Below are positions 16,927-26,330 of a DNA stretch of 64,000 nt, one piece after another. Within the stretch, counting starts at the first letter, position 1, and each line of letters opens with the position of its first letter. Where the stretch lies: contig NZ_FMZV01000007.1 in the NCBI RefSeq assembly GCF_900101475.1, forward strand, positions 145,754 to 209,753, in the 5' to 3' direction. Origin of the DNA: Ruegeria marina. Its GTDB lineage: Bacteria > Pseudomonadota > Alphaproteobacteria > Rhodobacterales > Rhodobacteraceae. The notes below the pieces were generated by a model. The model was not told the DNA's origin. It did no database searches and saw nothing but the letters and a program-made list of their open reading frames with translations. Both the position numbers and the translations under genes were made by a program.

Positions 16927-17421
16927 ATGCCCAAGAAGATGCATATCGAACTGACCGTGAACGGCAAGTCCCATGAATTCCTCGCCGAACCGCGCGAGTT
17001 GCTGATCCACACTCTGCGCGAAAGGTTGAACCTGACCGGCCCGCATATCGGCTGCGAAACCTCGCATTGCGGCGCCTGCACGGTGATCGTGAATGGCAAG
17101 TCGGTCAAATCCTGCACCATGTTCGTGGCCCAGGCCAACGGCGCGGACCTGACCACGATCGAGGGGCTTGGCACACCGGACGCGCCACATGTGCTGCAAA
17201 CCGCGTTCCGCGAGCATCACGGGCTGCAATGCGGCTTTTGCACGCCGGGCATGATCACCCGCGCCAGCAAGCTGCTGGAGGAGAACCCCAACCCGACCGA
17301 AGAAGAGATCCGTTTCGGCATGGCCGGCAATCTCTGCCGCTGCACGGGCTATCAGAACATCGTGAAATCCATCCTTGCCGCTGCAAGCGAGCTGAACGCC
17401 GCGAAGGAGGCCGCAGAATGA
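16927..17421 (+). CDS. coxS: Carbon monoxide dehydrogenase small (2x[2Fe-2S]) subunit CoxS
   Basis: Iron-sulfur subunit of 164 residues. The plant-ferredoxin-like N-terminal domain binds the distal cluster with C43, C48, C51 and C63 (CETSHCGAC...C). The helical C-terminal domain binds the proximal cluster with C102, C105, C137 and C139 (QCGFC...CRC). All eight ligands are present. Its TGA overlaps the coxL ATG (ATGA), consistent with equimolar synthesis. Confidence 0.97.
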   Translation: MPKKMHIELTVNGKSHEFLAEPRELLIHTLRERLNLTGPHIGCETSHCGACTVIVNGKSVKSCTMFVAQANGADLTTIEGLGTPDAPHVLQTAFREHHGLQCGFCTPGMITRASKLLEENPNPTEEEIRFGMAGNLCRCTGYQNIVKSILAAASELNAAKEAAE

Positions 17422-19835
17422 ACGACATGACCCCCGAAAGAGAAGAGCGCGTCGCCGGCCTCAAGGGCCTTGGCTGTTCGCGCAAGCGCGTCGAGGATGC
17501 CCGGTTCACCCAGGGCAAGGGCAACTATGTCGACGACCTGAAACTGCCCGGCATGCTGCACGGTGACTTTGTACGCTCGCCCTATGCCCATGCCCGCGTG
17601 AAATCCATCAACACCGAGGCCGCGATGGCGCTTGACGGTGTCGTGGCAGTGCTGACGGCCGCCGATCTGGCCCCGCTTGGCCTGCACTGGATGCCAACAC
17701 TGGCCGGCGACAAGCAGATGGTGCTGGCCGACGGCAAGGTGCTCTTCCAGGGGCAGGAGGTCGCCTATGTCATCGCGCGCGACCGCTATGTCGCCGCCGA
17801 CGCGGTCGAACTGGTAGAGGTCGAGTACGAGGAACTGCCGGTTCTGACCGACCCGTTCGAGGCGTTGAAATCCGATGTCGTCCTGCGCGAGGATCTCGAT
17901 CCGGCCGCGCCCGGCGCCCACGGCCCGCGCAAGCATCACAACCATATCTTCACCTGGGAAGCCGGGGACAAGACCGCCACCGAACAGGTATTCGCCGAGG
18001 CAGACGTGGTGGCCGAGGAGATGATCTATTACCATCGCACCCACCCCTGCCCACTGGAAACCTGCGGCTGCGTCGCGTCGATGGATAAGGTGAACGGCAA
18101 GCTGACGCTGTGGGGCACCTTCCAGGCGCCCCATGCGATCCGCACCGTGGTCTCGCTGATCTCGGGGATAGAGGAACACAACATCCGCGTGATCTCGCCC
18201 GATATAGGGGGCGGGTTCGGCAACAAGGTCGGCGCTTATGCCGGTTACGTCTGCTCTGTCGTCGCCTCGATCGTCACCGGCCAGCCGGTGAAATGGGTCG
18301 AGGACCGGATGGAAAACCTGATGACCACCGCCTTTGCCCGTGACTACTGGATGCAGGGCAAGATCGCCGCCACGAAGGAAGGCAAGATCACCGGCCTGTG
18401 GTGCCACACCACCGCCGACCATGGCGGGTTCGACGCCTGCGCCGACCCGACCAAGTTCCCGGCCGGGTTCATGAACATCTGCACCGGCTCCTACGACATC
18501 CCCACCGCCTATCTGGCCGTTGACGGTGTCTATACCAACAAGGCGCCCGGCGGCGTGGCCTATCGCTGTTCCTTCCGGGTGACCGAAGCGGCGTATTTCA
18601 TCGAGCGGATGATCGAGGTTCTGGCGATCGAGCTGAAGATGGATGCAGCCGAGTTGCGCCGCATCAATTTCATCCGCAAGGACCAGTTCCCCTACCAGTC
18701 CGCGCTGGGGTGGGAATACGACTCGGGCGACTATCACACCGCCTGGGACAAGGCGCTGACCGCCGTCGGCTATGACGCGCTGCGCAAGGAACAGGCGGAA
18801 CGGGTCGAGGCGTTCAAACGGGGCGAAACCCGCAAGCTCCTGGGTATCGGCCTGACCCATTTCACCGAGATCGTCGGCGCCGGCCCGGTCAAGAACTGCG
18901 ATATCCTGGGCCTCGGCATGTTCGACAGCTGCGAGATCCGCATTCACCCGACCGGCAGCGCCATCGCCCGGCTGGGAACCATCAGCCAGGGCCAGGGCCA
19001 CGCGACCACCTTTGCCCAGATCCTCGCCAGCGAGATCGGCATCCCGGCGGATTCGATCACCATCGAGGAAGGCGACACCGACACGGCGCCCTACGGTCTT
19101 GGTACCTATGGCAGCCGCTCGACCCCGGTTGCCGGTGCTGCAAGCGCCATGGCAGGCCGCAAGATCCGCGCCAAGGCTCAGATGATCGCGGCCTACCTGC
19201 TCGAGGTTCACGACGACGACGTCGAATTCGATGTCGATCGCTTCGTGGTCAAGGGCGCGCCCGAGCGGTTCAAGACGATGAAGGAAATCGCCTTTGCCGC
19301 CTATAACCAGGCGATTCCGGGCATCGAACCGGGTCTTGAGGCGGTCAGCTACTACGACCCGCCCAACATGACCTATCCGTTCGGGGCCTATATCTGCGTC
19401 ATGGAGATCGATGTGGATACCGGCGAGCATCAGATCCGCCAGTTCTATGCGCTGGACGACTGCGGCACCCGGATCAACCCGATGATCATCGAAGGCCAGG
19501 TCCACGGTGGCCTGACCGAGGCGCTGGCCATCGCGATGGGTCAGGAAATCGCCTATGACGACATGGGCAACTGCAAGACCGGGACACTGATGGACTTCTT
19601 CCTGCCGACCGCATGGGAGACGCCGCATTACACCACCGATCACACGGTCACGCCCAGCCCGCACCATCCGATCGGCGCCAAGGGTGTGGGCGAAAGCCCC
19701 AACGTGGGCGGTGTCCCGGCCTTCTCGAACGCGGTACATGATGCGTTCCGCGCCTTTGGCCTGCGGCAAAGCCACATGCCACATGATCATTGGCGGATCT
19801 GGAAAATCGCCGATGATCTGGGCCTGCACGGCTGA
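17418..19835 (+). CDS. coxL: Form I carbon monoxide dehydrogenase large (Mo-Cu) subunit CoxL
   Basis: Catalytic subunit of 805 residues that oxidises CO to CO2 at a Mo-S-Cu centre with molybdopterin cytosine dinucleotide. The active-site loop reads AYRCSFR, the form I signature, with the copper-binding Cys at residue 384; form II enzymes have AYRGAGR instead. The base glutamate is E759 in GVGESP. Both lie 4 residues below the Oligotropha numbering (C388, E763), so the alignment is nearly gapless. The ATG overlaps the coxS stop. A hairpin follows before coxD. Confidence 0.97.
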   Translation: MNDMTPEREERVAGLKGLGCSRKRVEDARFTQGKGNYVDDLKLPGMLHGDFVRSPYAHARVKSINTEAAMALDGVVAVLTAADLAPLGLHWMPTLAGDKQMVLADGKVLFQGQEVAYVIARDRYVAADAVELVEVEYEELPVLTDPFEALKSDVVLREDLDPAAPGAHGPRKHHNHIFTWEAGDKTATEQVFAEADVVAEEMIYYHRTHPCPLETCGCVASMDKVNGKLTLWGTFQAPHAIRTVVSLISGIEEHNIRVISPDIGGGFGNKVGAYAGYVCSVVASIVTGQPVKWVEDRMENLMTTAFARDYWMQGKIAATKEGKITGLWCHTTADHGGFDACADPTKFPAGFMNICTGSYDIPTAYLAVDGVYTNKAPGGVAYRCSFRVTEAAYFIERMIEVLAIELKMDAAELRRINFIRKDQFPYQSALGWEYDSGDYHTAWDKALTAVGYDALRKEQAERVEAFKRGETRKLLGIGLTHFTEIVGAGPVKNCDILGLGMFDSCEIRIHPTGSAIARLGTISQGQGHATTFAQILASEIGIPADSITIEEGDTDTAPYGLGTYGSRSTPVAGAASAMAGRKIRAKAQMIAAYLLEVHDDDVEFDVDRFVVKGAPERFKTMKEIAFAAYNQAIPGIEPGLEAVSYYDPPNMTYPFGAYICVMEIDVDTGEHQIRQFYALDDCGTRINPMIIEGQVHGGLTEALAIAMGQEIAYDDMGNCKTGTLMDFFLPTAWETPHYTTDHTVTPSPHHPIGAKGVGESPNVGGVPAFSNAVHDAFRAFGLRQSHMPHDHWRIWKIADDLGLHG

Positions 19836-19845
19836 ACAGTTGACA

Positions 19846-19867
19846 GGGTGGGCAGCACTGCCCACCC
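19846..19867 (+). other. Hairpin between coxL and coxD
   Basis: GGGTGGGC (19846-19853) pairs perfectly with GCCCACCC (19860-19867) around a 6-nt loop and is followed by GTTT. It lies in the only sizeable gap (54 bp) of the cox operon, exactly between the structural genes and the maturation genes, where a weak terminator or mRNA-processing stop would lower expression of coxDEFG relative to coxMSL. Confidence 0.5.
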
Positions 19868-19889
19868 GTTTCCCAACGCGAGATCGCAC

Positions 19890-20765
19890 ATGAGCTGGAC
19901 CGATCTGCAATCCGATATGGCAAAACAGGGCTACGTCGCCTCCGACGACCTCGCGATGGCCGTGCATCTGGCGCTGATGCTGGGACGTCCCCTGTTGATC
20001 GAAGGCGCGGCGGGCGTCGGCAAGACCGAGATCGCGCGTGTGCTGGCTGCCATGCGCCAGACTCAATTGATCCGGCTGCAATGTTACGAAGGGCTGGATG
20101 CCGCGCAGGCCATCTATGAATGGAACTATCAGCGACAGTTGCTGGCCATCCGCGCCGCGGCAGAGGACGGCCAGACCGGGCGCGCGGTCGAGGATCGGCT
20201 GTTCTCCGACGAGTTCCTGCTGGAACGTCCGCTGCTGAAAGCGATCCGCCAGACGGAACCGCCGGTGCTCCTGATCGACGAGATCGACCGGGCGGATGAA
20301 GAGTTCGAAGCCTATCTTCTCGAAATTCTGGCCGACTACCAGATCACGATCCCCGAGATGGGTACAATATCAGCGACCACGCGCCCGGTGGTGATCCTGA
20401 CCGCCAACGGCACACGCGACCTGTCGGACGCACTGCGACGGCGGTGCCTCTATGCGCATGTGGACTATCCCGATCGCGCAACCGAACTGGCCATCCTGCG
20501 CGCGCGACAACCGGGGATCGAGGCGGTGCTGGCCGGCCAGATCGTCGGGTTCGTGCAATCCTTGCGCAAGGAAGAGCTGGAGAAAACCCCCGGCATCGCC
20601 GAGATGCTCGAATTTGCCGCTGCCCTGATGGGGCTCGGCCTGTCCGACATTACCGGCGATCCCGTCGCGTTGCAGGCGGCCCTTGCGACCTTGCTGAAAA
20701 CCGAAACCGACCGGGCAAACATCACGACCGAGGTGGCCCAGCGGCTGGCGGGCCGCGCCGCATGA
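19890..20765 (+). CDS. coxD: CoxD, MoxR-type AAA+ ATPase for Mo-Cu cofactor maturation
   Basis: AAA+ chaperone-like ATPase of 291 residues, with Walker A GAAGVGKT at residues 39-46, Walker B LLIDEID and a conserved arginine-finger region (DALRRRCLYAHVDYP). In Oligotropha, CoxD is a membrane-associated ATPase needed to sulfurate the molybdenum and complete the [MoCu] site. The ATG at 19890 is taken as start; a 14-residue extension to 19848 overlaps the intercistronic hairpin. Its stop overlaps the coxE start (ATGA). Confidence 0.93.
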   Translation: MSWTDLQSDMAKQGYVASDDLAMAVHLALMLGRPLLIEGAAGVGKTEIARVLAAMRQTQLIRLQCYEGLDAAQAIYEWNYQRQLLAIRAAAEDGQTGRAVEDRLFSDEFLLERPLLKAIRQTEPPVLLIDEIDRADEEFEAYLLEILADYQITIPEMGTISATTRPVVILTANGTRDLSDALRRRCLYAHVDYPDRATELAILRARQPGIEAVLAGQIVGFVQSLRKEELEKTPGIAEMLEFAAALMGLGLSDITGDPVALQAALATLLKTETDRANITTEVAQRLAGRAA

Positions 20766-21946
20766 GCCGGGTCACCCGTTTCGCCGCCAGAGACCCCGGC
20801 CCGGCGGCGCGGCTTTCGGGTTTCATGGCGCATCTGCGGGCCAACGGTTTGCGGCTGGGTGTGATGGAGACCGAACTGGCCCTCAGGGCTCTCACCCATG
20901 TACAGGCCGCCGACCCCCGCCAGACCCGGCTTGCGCTCCGCGCCGTCTGCACCGGCAGCGCTGAAGAGTCAGATCGGTTCGACGATCTCTTCGACAGCTA
21001 CTGGATGAACGGCGGGCGGGTGGTGCAAAAGGCGATACCCAACCCCAAAGAACAGGGCCAGGACAGCGTTCATTCCTCTCGCGCCGCCGATGGCAATACC
21101 CGCGCCGCCGGTGCAGGCAAGGCCACCGCGCCCGACGCGGGCACGGACGAGGCAGAGCACGGCGGAACCGGCAAGCTGGTCGCCAGCCTGACCAACAGCC
21201 TGATGAAACGCGATCTGCGCGACCTCGTGCAGCCCGAGGAGATTGCCCAGGCCGAAATCCTGGCGCGGCGTCTGGGGGCCGCCCTGCGCGACCGCCTTTC
21301 GCGGCGCCGTCGCGCGGCCCAAAAGGGTGACCGCATCCATTTTCGGCGTCTCATGCGGCAATCGCTGGCCACCGGCGGCGAACCGCTGCGCCTTCCCCGC
21401 AAGCACCGCCCCGACCGGCCGATGAAGATCGTCGCCCTCTGCGATGTTTCCGGTTCGATGACCCTTTACGCACAGGTCTTTCTTGCCTTCCTTGCCGGTC
21501 TAATGCGCAGCGACAGCACGGCGGATGCTTACCTGTTTCACACCCGGCTAGTCCGGATCACCGAGGCGCTGCGCGACAAGGACACGCTGCGCGCCCTGGG
21601 TCGGTTGTCGCTGATGGCCGACGGTTTCGGCGGCGGCTCGCGCATCGGCGCATCGCTGGACCGGTTCGCCCGGACCTATGCCAGGCGCTTCGTGAACCGT
21701 CGCACCGTCGTCCTGATCCTGTCTGACGGATACGACACCGACGCGCCCAAGCGGATCGGGTCCGCGTTGTCGGCACTTCGCAACCGCGGCTGCCGGATCG
21801 TCTGGCTCAACCCGCTCAAGGGCTGGACGGGATATGCGCCGGTCGCCGCCGGCATGCAGGCTGCCCTGCCCCATCTCGACCTTTTCTACCCCGCCAACCG
21901 GCTTGCCGATCTCGCCGCCCTGGAACCGGAGTTTGCGCGCCTATGA
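20762..21946 (+). CDS. coxE: CoxE, von Willebrand factor A domain protein
   Basis: A 394-residue VWA protein that pairs with the MoxR-type ATPase CoxD during maturation of CO dehydrogenase. The metal-ion-dependent adhesion site is complete in its first motif (D228-x-S230-x-S232 in CDVSGSM), and ILSDGYDTD supplies the later acidic motif. The middle of the protein is basic and helical (RDRLSRRRRAAQKGDR). Start and stop codons both overlap their neighbours by 4 nt, so coxD-coxE-coxF form one translationally coupled unit. Confidence 0.93.
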   Translation: MSRVTRFAARDPGPAARLSGFMAHLRANGLRLGVMETELALRALTHVQAADPRQTRLALRAVCTGSAEESDRFDDLFDSYWMNGGRVVQKAIPNPKEQGQDSVHSSRAADGNTRAAGAGKATAPDAGTDEAEHGGTGKLVASLTNSLMKRDLRDLVQPEEIAQAEILARRLGAALRDRLSRRRRAAQKGDRIHFRRLMRQSLATGGEPLRLPRKHRPDRPMKIVALCDVSGSMTLYAQVFLAFLAGLMRSDSTADAYLFHTRLVRITEALRDKDTLRALGRLSLMADGFGGGSRIGASLDRFARTYARRFVNRRTVVLILSDGYDTDAPKRIGSALSALRNRGCRIVWLNPLKGWTGYAPVAAGMQAALPHLDLFYPANRLADLAALEPEFARL

Positions 21947-22737
21947 TCCCTGCGGAAATCCTTGACCACGAACTGGCCAGCGTCACTGAAACGCTGCGTG
22001 CATCGGGCGCTCCTTTCGCGATTGCGACCGTGATCCGCACGCTTGGCCAAACCGCTGCGAAACCCGGCGCCAAGGCCCTGCTTTCTGCCGAAGGCGACAT
22101 CCTGCATGGCTGGGTCGGCGGCGGCTGTGTCCGTGGTGCCCTGGCGCGGGCCGCCCGTCAGGCGCTTGCCGAAGGCATACCCCAGCTCATATCCCTGATG
22201 CCCGAGGATCTGCTGGCCGAAAAAGGGCTTGCCGCGGGCGAACAGGCCGACGGCACCCGGATCGCCCGCAACGGATGCCCGTCGCGCGGTTCAATGGATA
22301 TCTTCGTCGAACCCATCCTGCCCCTGCCCGAGCTGGTGATCTACGGCGCCTCGCCGGTGGCGCAGGCGCTGGCCCGGCTGGCGCCACAGTTCGACTGGAA
22401 CGTGACCCGGGCCGACCCGGCGGCGGCCCTTCCCGACAAGACCGAAGGCGCGCGCCGCATGATCGTCGTCGCGACCCAGGGCCAGGGTGACGCCCCGGCG
22501 CTCAAGGCCGCGCTGGCGGCGACGGCCGAACACCTGTGCTTTGTCGGCAGCCGCCGCAAGTTCGCCGCCCTGCGCACCAAGTTCGAAGCCGACGGTACGG
22601 ATCCCGAAACGCTCGACCGGGTGAACGCTCCGGCCGGTCTGGCCATCGACGCCGTCACGCCGGAAGAGATTGCTCTCTCGATCCTCGCCCGGCTGATCCA
22701 GCAACGCCGCCACAAGACGCGCGAAGCAAGATCATGA
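21943..22737 (+). CDS. coxF: CoxF, XdhC/CoxI-family maturation factor
   Basis: XdhC-family protein of 264 residues. The N-terminal XdhC/CoxI domain holds the GWVGGGCVRGALARAA motif, and the C-terminal Rossmann-like domain begins near LVIYGASPVAQALARLAPQF. Family members bind or protect the molybdenum cofactor and help sulfurate it before insertion. It overlaps coxE by 4 nt, and its own TGA overlaps the ATG of a 33-codon reading frame. Confidence 0.9.
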   Translation: MIPAEILDHELASVTETLRASGAPFAIATVIRTLGQTAAKPGAKALLSAEGDILHGWVGGGCVRGALARAARQALAEGIPQLISLMPEDLLAEKGLAAGEQADGTRIARNGCPSRGSMDIFVEPILPLPELVIYGASPVAQALARLAPQFDWNVTRADPAAALPDKTEGARRMIVVATQGQGDAPALKAALAATAEHLCFVGSRRKFAALRTKFEADGTDPETLDRVNAPAGLAIDAVTPEEIALSILARLIQQRRHKTREARS

Positions 22738-22835
22738 GACGCCTTCACGCGCTGTTGCAGCGGCTTGTCCGCCATGCCGAACCAACGCCTGAACAGGCAG
22801 AAACCCTCGCCCGCATCACGTATCCCTGCTGCTGA
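22734..22835 (+). CDS. 33-residue ORF ending in Cys-Cys between coxF and coxG
   Basis: Small reading frame whose ATG overlaps the coxF TGA (ATGA), the junction type used elsewhere in this operon; it ends 12 nt before coxG. The peptide starts basic and amphipathic (MRRLHALLQRLVRHAEP) and ends ARITYPCC, with two vicinal cysteines at the very C-terminus. Nothing in it matches a family I know. Position and cysteines suggest a coupled accessory peptide, but a frame this short can occur by chance. Confidence 0.45.
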   Translation: MRRLHALLQRLVRHAEPTPEQAETLARITYPCC

Positions 22836-22847
22836 GAAGGAATCCCA

Positions 22848-23297
22848 ATGGAACTGTACGATCAGGTCACGATCAACGCGCCCAAGGAACATGTCTATGC
22901 CGCTTTGAACGACCCCGAAATCCTGCGCCAATGCATTCCCGGTTGTGAGGAATTGATCAAAAAATCCGATGCCGAGCTTGAAGCCAGGGTCCTGCTCAAG
23001 ATCGGCCCGGTCAAGGCACGGTTCAGCGGGACCGTTGAACTGGACACCTCCGGCGCGCCGGATGCGTTTTCCCTGACCGGACAAGGCAATGGCGGCGCCG
23101 CAGGCCATGCCAGGGGCGGGGCCGATGTCACCCTCGTTGAAAGCGATGGCAAAACCGTCCTCACATATCAGGCCAAGGCCGAAATCGGCGGCAAACTGGC
23201 GCAACTCGGCAGCCGACTGATCCAGGGCACGGCAAAGAAACTGGCCGCCAGCTTCTTTCAGAAACTCGCCGAGGTGGTCGACAGCGTCGATGCCTGA
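22848..23297 (+). CDS. coxG: CoxG, SRPBCC-fold CO dehydrogenase subunit G
   Basis: START/SRPBCC-fold protein of 149 residues (VTINAPKEHVYAALNDPEIL, IPGCEELIKKSDAELEAR). CoxG was linked to recruiting CO dehydrogenase to the cytoplasmic membrane in Oligotropha, and homologues elsewhere bind quinone-like lipids, so a role in electron hand-over to the respiratory chain is plausible. It is the last recognisable cox gene here; coxH, coxI and coxK equivalents are not in the window. Confidence 0.92.
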   Translation: MELYDQVTINAPKEHVYAALNDPEILRQCIPGCEELIKKSDAELEARVLLKIGPVKARFSGTVELDTSGAPDAFSLTGQGNGGAAGHARGGADVTLVESDGKTVLTYQAKAEIGGKLAQLGSRLIQGTAKKLAASFFQKLAEVVDSVDA

Positions 23298-23306
23298 AAA
23301 CCAACC

Positions 23307-23324
23307 GGCAACAAGCCAGTTGCC
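23307..23324 (+). terminator. Weak hairpin after coxG
   Basis: GGCAAC (23307-23312) pairs with GTTGCC (23319-23324) around a 6-nt loop and is followed by AATTT. The short stem makes it at best a weak terminator for the cox operon. Confidence 0.3.
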
Positions 23325-23374
23325 AATTTGATCAAAAAGCGGCATCTACCATGGGAATCCTTTCGGAGCCTCCC

Positions 23375-24748
23375 ATGGTACAGATCCAAGGCACCATTGC
23401 CGGCATTTGCAGCAACCGTATCGACGCCCTCGCCCGGCAAGAAAAGGAACGCTTTGCAGCCGCCCGCCCCCGGACACGCGCCGCGCTGGACACCGGCGCG
23501 GATCACTTTCTCGACGGCGTCCCGATGCATTGGATGCGCGACTGGCCGATGCCCTTTCCCATGCTGGTGGCCGAGGCGCGCGGCGCCCGGCTGACCGACA
23601 TCGACGGACATGTGATCGATGATTTCTGCCTTGGCGACACCGGGTCGATGTTCGGCCATTCGCCCGAACCGGTGGCGCAAGCGATCCGCACGCAGGCAGA
23701 CATCGGGCTGACCTACATGCTGCCGACCGAGGCTGCGCTTCGGGCAGCCTCCCTCTTGACCGAGACATTCGGGGACTTCCGCTGGCAGATCGCCACCACC
23801 GCATCAGACGCCAACCGGTTCGCCCTGCGCATTGCCCGCGCGGTCACGGCAAAAGCCAAGGTGATCGTGTTCCACGGCTGCTATCATGGCGCGGTCGACG
23901 ACTCGATGGTGGAACTGCATCAAGGCCAGACCCGGACCCGTCCCGGCCTTGCCGGACAAGTCACCGACCTTGCCGGACTGGCGATTGCTTGCGAGTTCAA
24001 CGACCTGAACTCGGTCGAGTCCGCGTTGCAGACAGGAGAAGTTGCCGCCATCCTGACCGAACCGGTCATGACCAACAGCTGCATGGTCTTGCCCGAACCT
24101 GGGTTTCTCGACGGGCTGCGCGCGCTGGCCACGCAATATGGCGCGCTTCTGATCATCGACGAGACACATACGCTGTCATCGGGCCTTGGTGGGTACACCG
24201 GCGTGCACGGGCTCGACCCCGATATTTTCGTTGTCGGCAAATGCGTCGCGGGCGGCATGCCGACGGCGGTCTGGGGCCTGCGCCCGGCCGTGGCCAAGGC
24301 CTGGCGCACCTATGACGATACCCGCCCCGGCGGACATTCCGGCATGGGCACCACCCTGTCGGCGAACCCGATGCAATTCGCCTGCCTCGCCGCCACGCTG
24401 TCGCAGGTGATGACAGCCGAAGCCTATGCCCATATGGAGACCGGCGCCGAACGCCTTGCCAGCGGGCTGGCCGACAGTATCGCCCGGCATGGCGCGCCCT
24501 GGCATGTGGTGCGTGTCGGTGCGCGGGTGGAATTCATCTGCGCGCCCGGGCCCCTGAAAAACGGAACCGAGGCCGCGACCGCCCACAAACCAGAACTCGA
24601 AGCCGCGATCCACACCGCTCTGCTCAACCGGGGCTGCCTGATTGCGCCCTTCCACAACATGATGCTGGTCAGCCCGGTCACCTCGAACGAACAGATCGAC
24701 CGCCTGATCGCCGCCTTCGACGATATCCTGACCGAACTTCTGGCCTGA
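23375..24748 (+). CDS. Class III PLP-dependent aminotransferase
   Basis: Fold type I, class III aminotransferase of 457 residues, related to glutamate-1-semialdehyde and omega-amino-acid enzymes. The catalytic lysine is K289 (FVVGKCVAGGMPTAVWG), and the PLP-binding aspartate lies in ALLIIDETHTLSSG. The ATG at 23375 has GGAG 6 nt upstream; an ATG at 23351 lacks a ribosome-binding site. Five to eleven bases separate its stop from the glutamine synthetase-like gene, so the pair probably acts on one amine or amino acid, for example gamma-glutamylation plus transamination. Substrate unknown. Confidence 0.88.
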   Translation: MVQIQGTIAGICSNRIDALARQEKERFAAARPRTRAALDTGADHFLDGVPMHWMRDWPMPFPMLVAEARGARLTDIDGHVIDDFCLGDTGSMFGHSPEPVAQAIRTQADIGLTYMLPTEAALRAASLLTETFGDFRWQIATTASDANRFALRIARAVTAKAKVIVFHGCYHGAVDDSMVELHQGQTRTRPGLAGQVTDLAGLAIACEFNDLNSVESALQTGEVAAILTEPVMTNSCMVLPEPGFLDGLRALATQYGALLIIDETHTLSSGLGGYTGVHGLDPDIFVVGKCVAGGMPTAVWGLRPAVAKAWRTYDDTRPGGHSGMGTTLSANPMQFACLAATLSQVMTAEAYAHMETGAERLASGLADSIARHGAPWHVVRVGARVEFICAPGPLKNGTEAATAHKPELEAAIHTALLNRGCLIAPFHNMMLVSPVTSNEQIDRLIAAFDDILTELLA

Positions 24749-24759
24749 GGACAATGACC

Positions 24760-26148
24760 ATGACCACCCCCTGCCCCTCGGGCGCAACCCTGGCCGAAGC
24801 CGAAGCCTTTCTCGAAGCCAACCCGGATATCGAGGCGGTCGACATCCTCCTGCACGATTCCAACGGCATCGGGCGGGGCAAGATCATCCGCCGGCATGAA
24901 CTGGCCTCGCTGTACAAATCCGGCCGCCACATGCCGATCTCGATCCTTGGGCTCGACATCTGCGGCGAGGATGTGCACGAAACCGGTCTGATCTGGGACC
25001 AGGGCGATGGCGACCTGCGCGCCTGGCCCATTCCCGGCACGCTCAAGCGGCTGCACAACACCACGCCGCCCCGGGCCGAGGTGTTCATGTCGCTCTACGA
25101 ACTGGACGGCTCAAGGATGACCAGCGACCCGCGCCATGCGCTCGCCCGTCAAGTCGAACTGCTCGCGTCCGAAGGGCTGAAACCAGCAGGCGCATTCGAG
25201 CTGGAGTTCTTCCTGCTCGCCAACGAACTGGATGCCGACGACAAGGCGCAGCCCGCGCGCGACGTTCTGGATGGCCGCCGCTCGCACAAGACCGAGGTCT
25301 ATTCGGTCGATCACCTGCACGGCATGCTGCCGCTGTTCTCCGATGTCTACAAGGCCGCCGAACTGGCCGGGATCAGGGCCGAGACCCTGATCTCGGAATA
25401 TGCGCCGGGACAATACGAACTGACGCTGCATTACCGCGAGGACGTGTTACAGGCCGCCGACGACCTGATCCGGCTCAAGCGGATCGTGCGCGCGCAGGCC
25501 CGCGCCCATGGCGTGACCGCCTGCTTCATGGCCAAGCCGGTCGAGGAATACGCCGGCTCGGGCATGCATTTCCACGTCTCGCTCCAGAACCGTGACGGGC
25601 GCAATGTCTTTGCCGAAGAGGAAGAGGGAAACTGGACCGAAACCATCCTGCACGCGCTTGGCGGGATGCGGGACACGATGGCCGAATCCATGCTGGTCTT
25701 TGCCCCGCACGCCAATTCCTGGCGACGGTTCGCCAACCAGAGCTATGCACCGGTTTCGACCAACTGGGGCGTGAACAACCGCTCGGTCGCGCTGCGCATC
25801 CCGGCGGGCGACATCCGTGCGCGCCGGATCGAACACCGCCCTTCGGGCGTGGATGCCAACCCCTATCTGGTCGCCACAACCGTGCTTGCCGCCATCCGCC
25901 ACGGGATGAAGAACCGGATCGATCCGGGTCCCGAGACCACCGGCAACGGCTACGCAGAAGGCGAGGACGACCGCATGCCGCGCGACTGGCGTACCGCCAT
26001 TGATGCCGCGCGCAACTCGGCCTTCCTCAAGGACGCGCTTGGCGAGGACATGCATCGGACATTCGTGGCCGTCAAAGCCGCCGAATACGCGCGAGTCAGC
26101 CGCACGGTATCAAAGCTCGATTTCGACCTCTACCTGCACACCGTCTGA
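24760..26148 (+). CDS. Glutamine synthetase family protein (PuuA/GlnT-like)
   Basis: ATP-dependent gamma-glutamyl-amide ligase of about 462 residues with the catalytic GS domain: metal-binding segments GAFELEFFLLANE and GSGMHFHVSLQNRDG, and ARRIEHRPSGVDANPYL near residue 367. The length and the divergent N-terminal domain favour the gamma-glutamylpolyamine/ethanolamine-type group over housekeeping GlnA. GAGG at 24747-24750 fits the ATG at 24760 (9 nt) better than the one at 24754 (3 nt). Partner of the upstream class III aminotransferase. Confidence 0.85.
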   Translation: MTTPCPSGATLAEAEAFLEANPDIEAVDILLHDSNGIGRGKIIRRHELASLYKSGRHMPISILGLDICGEDVHETGLIWDQGDGDLRAWPIPGTLKRLHNTTPPRAEVFMSLYELDGSRMTSDPRHALARQVELLASEGLKPAGAFELEFFLLANELDADDKAQPARDVLDGRRSHKTEVYSVDHLHGMLPLFSDVYKAAELAGIRAETLISEYAPGQYELTLHYREDVLQAADDLIRLKRIVRAQARAHGVTACFMAKPVEEYAGSGMHFHVSLQNRDGRNVFAEEEEGNWTETILHALGGMRDTMAESMLVFAPHANSWRRFANQSYAPVSTNWGVNNRSVALRIPAGDIRARRIEHRPSGVDANPYLVATTVLAAIRHGMKNRIDPGPETTGNGYAEGEDDRMPRDWRTAIDAARNSAFLKDALGEDMHRTFVAVKAAEYARVSRTVSKLDFDLYLHTV

Positions 26149-26330
26149 GCCGTCGCAGGTTCGTAGAACTGTAGGGCGGTCGGGATGCCGAGATCGGAGT
26201 GATCTCGACTGCCCGCTGGTCGAAGAGACTGGCCTGGACTTCAAGCAAGGATCCCCTTGGCCCTTTAAATTTCGCAGGCTTGTCTCCATCTTGATGCAAC
26301 ATTCCGGCTGACCTGGTAAATTTATCGCGC

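Noticed and set aside
18561..18581. Assignment of coxL as form II or as a xanthine dehydrogenase-type hydroxylase
   Set aside because: The loop reads AYRCSFR, not AYRGAGR, and the gene order M-S-L with D-E-F-G is that of form I CO dehydrogenase.
17352..20081. 909-residue open frame on the minus strand across coxL
   Set aside because: It is the antisense shadow of a high-GC gene; coxL on the plus strand has complete active-site motifs and coupled neighbours.
23327..23337. TTTGATCAAAA as an FNR/CRP-type site
   Set aside because: The half-sites have no spacer; an FNR site needs TTGAT and ATCAA four bases apart.
26151..26330. Insertion-sequence remnant between the GS-family gene and yidD
   Set aside because: A minus-strand frame here looks somewhat protein-like, but no transposase motif or terminal repeat could be identified.
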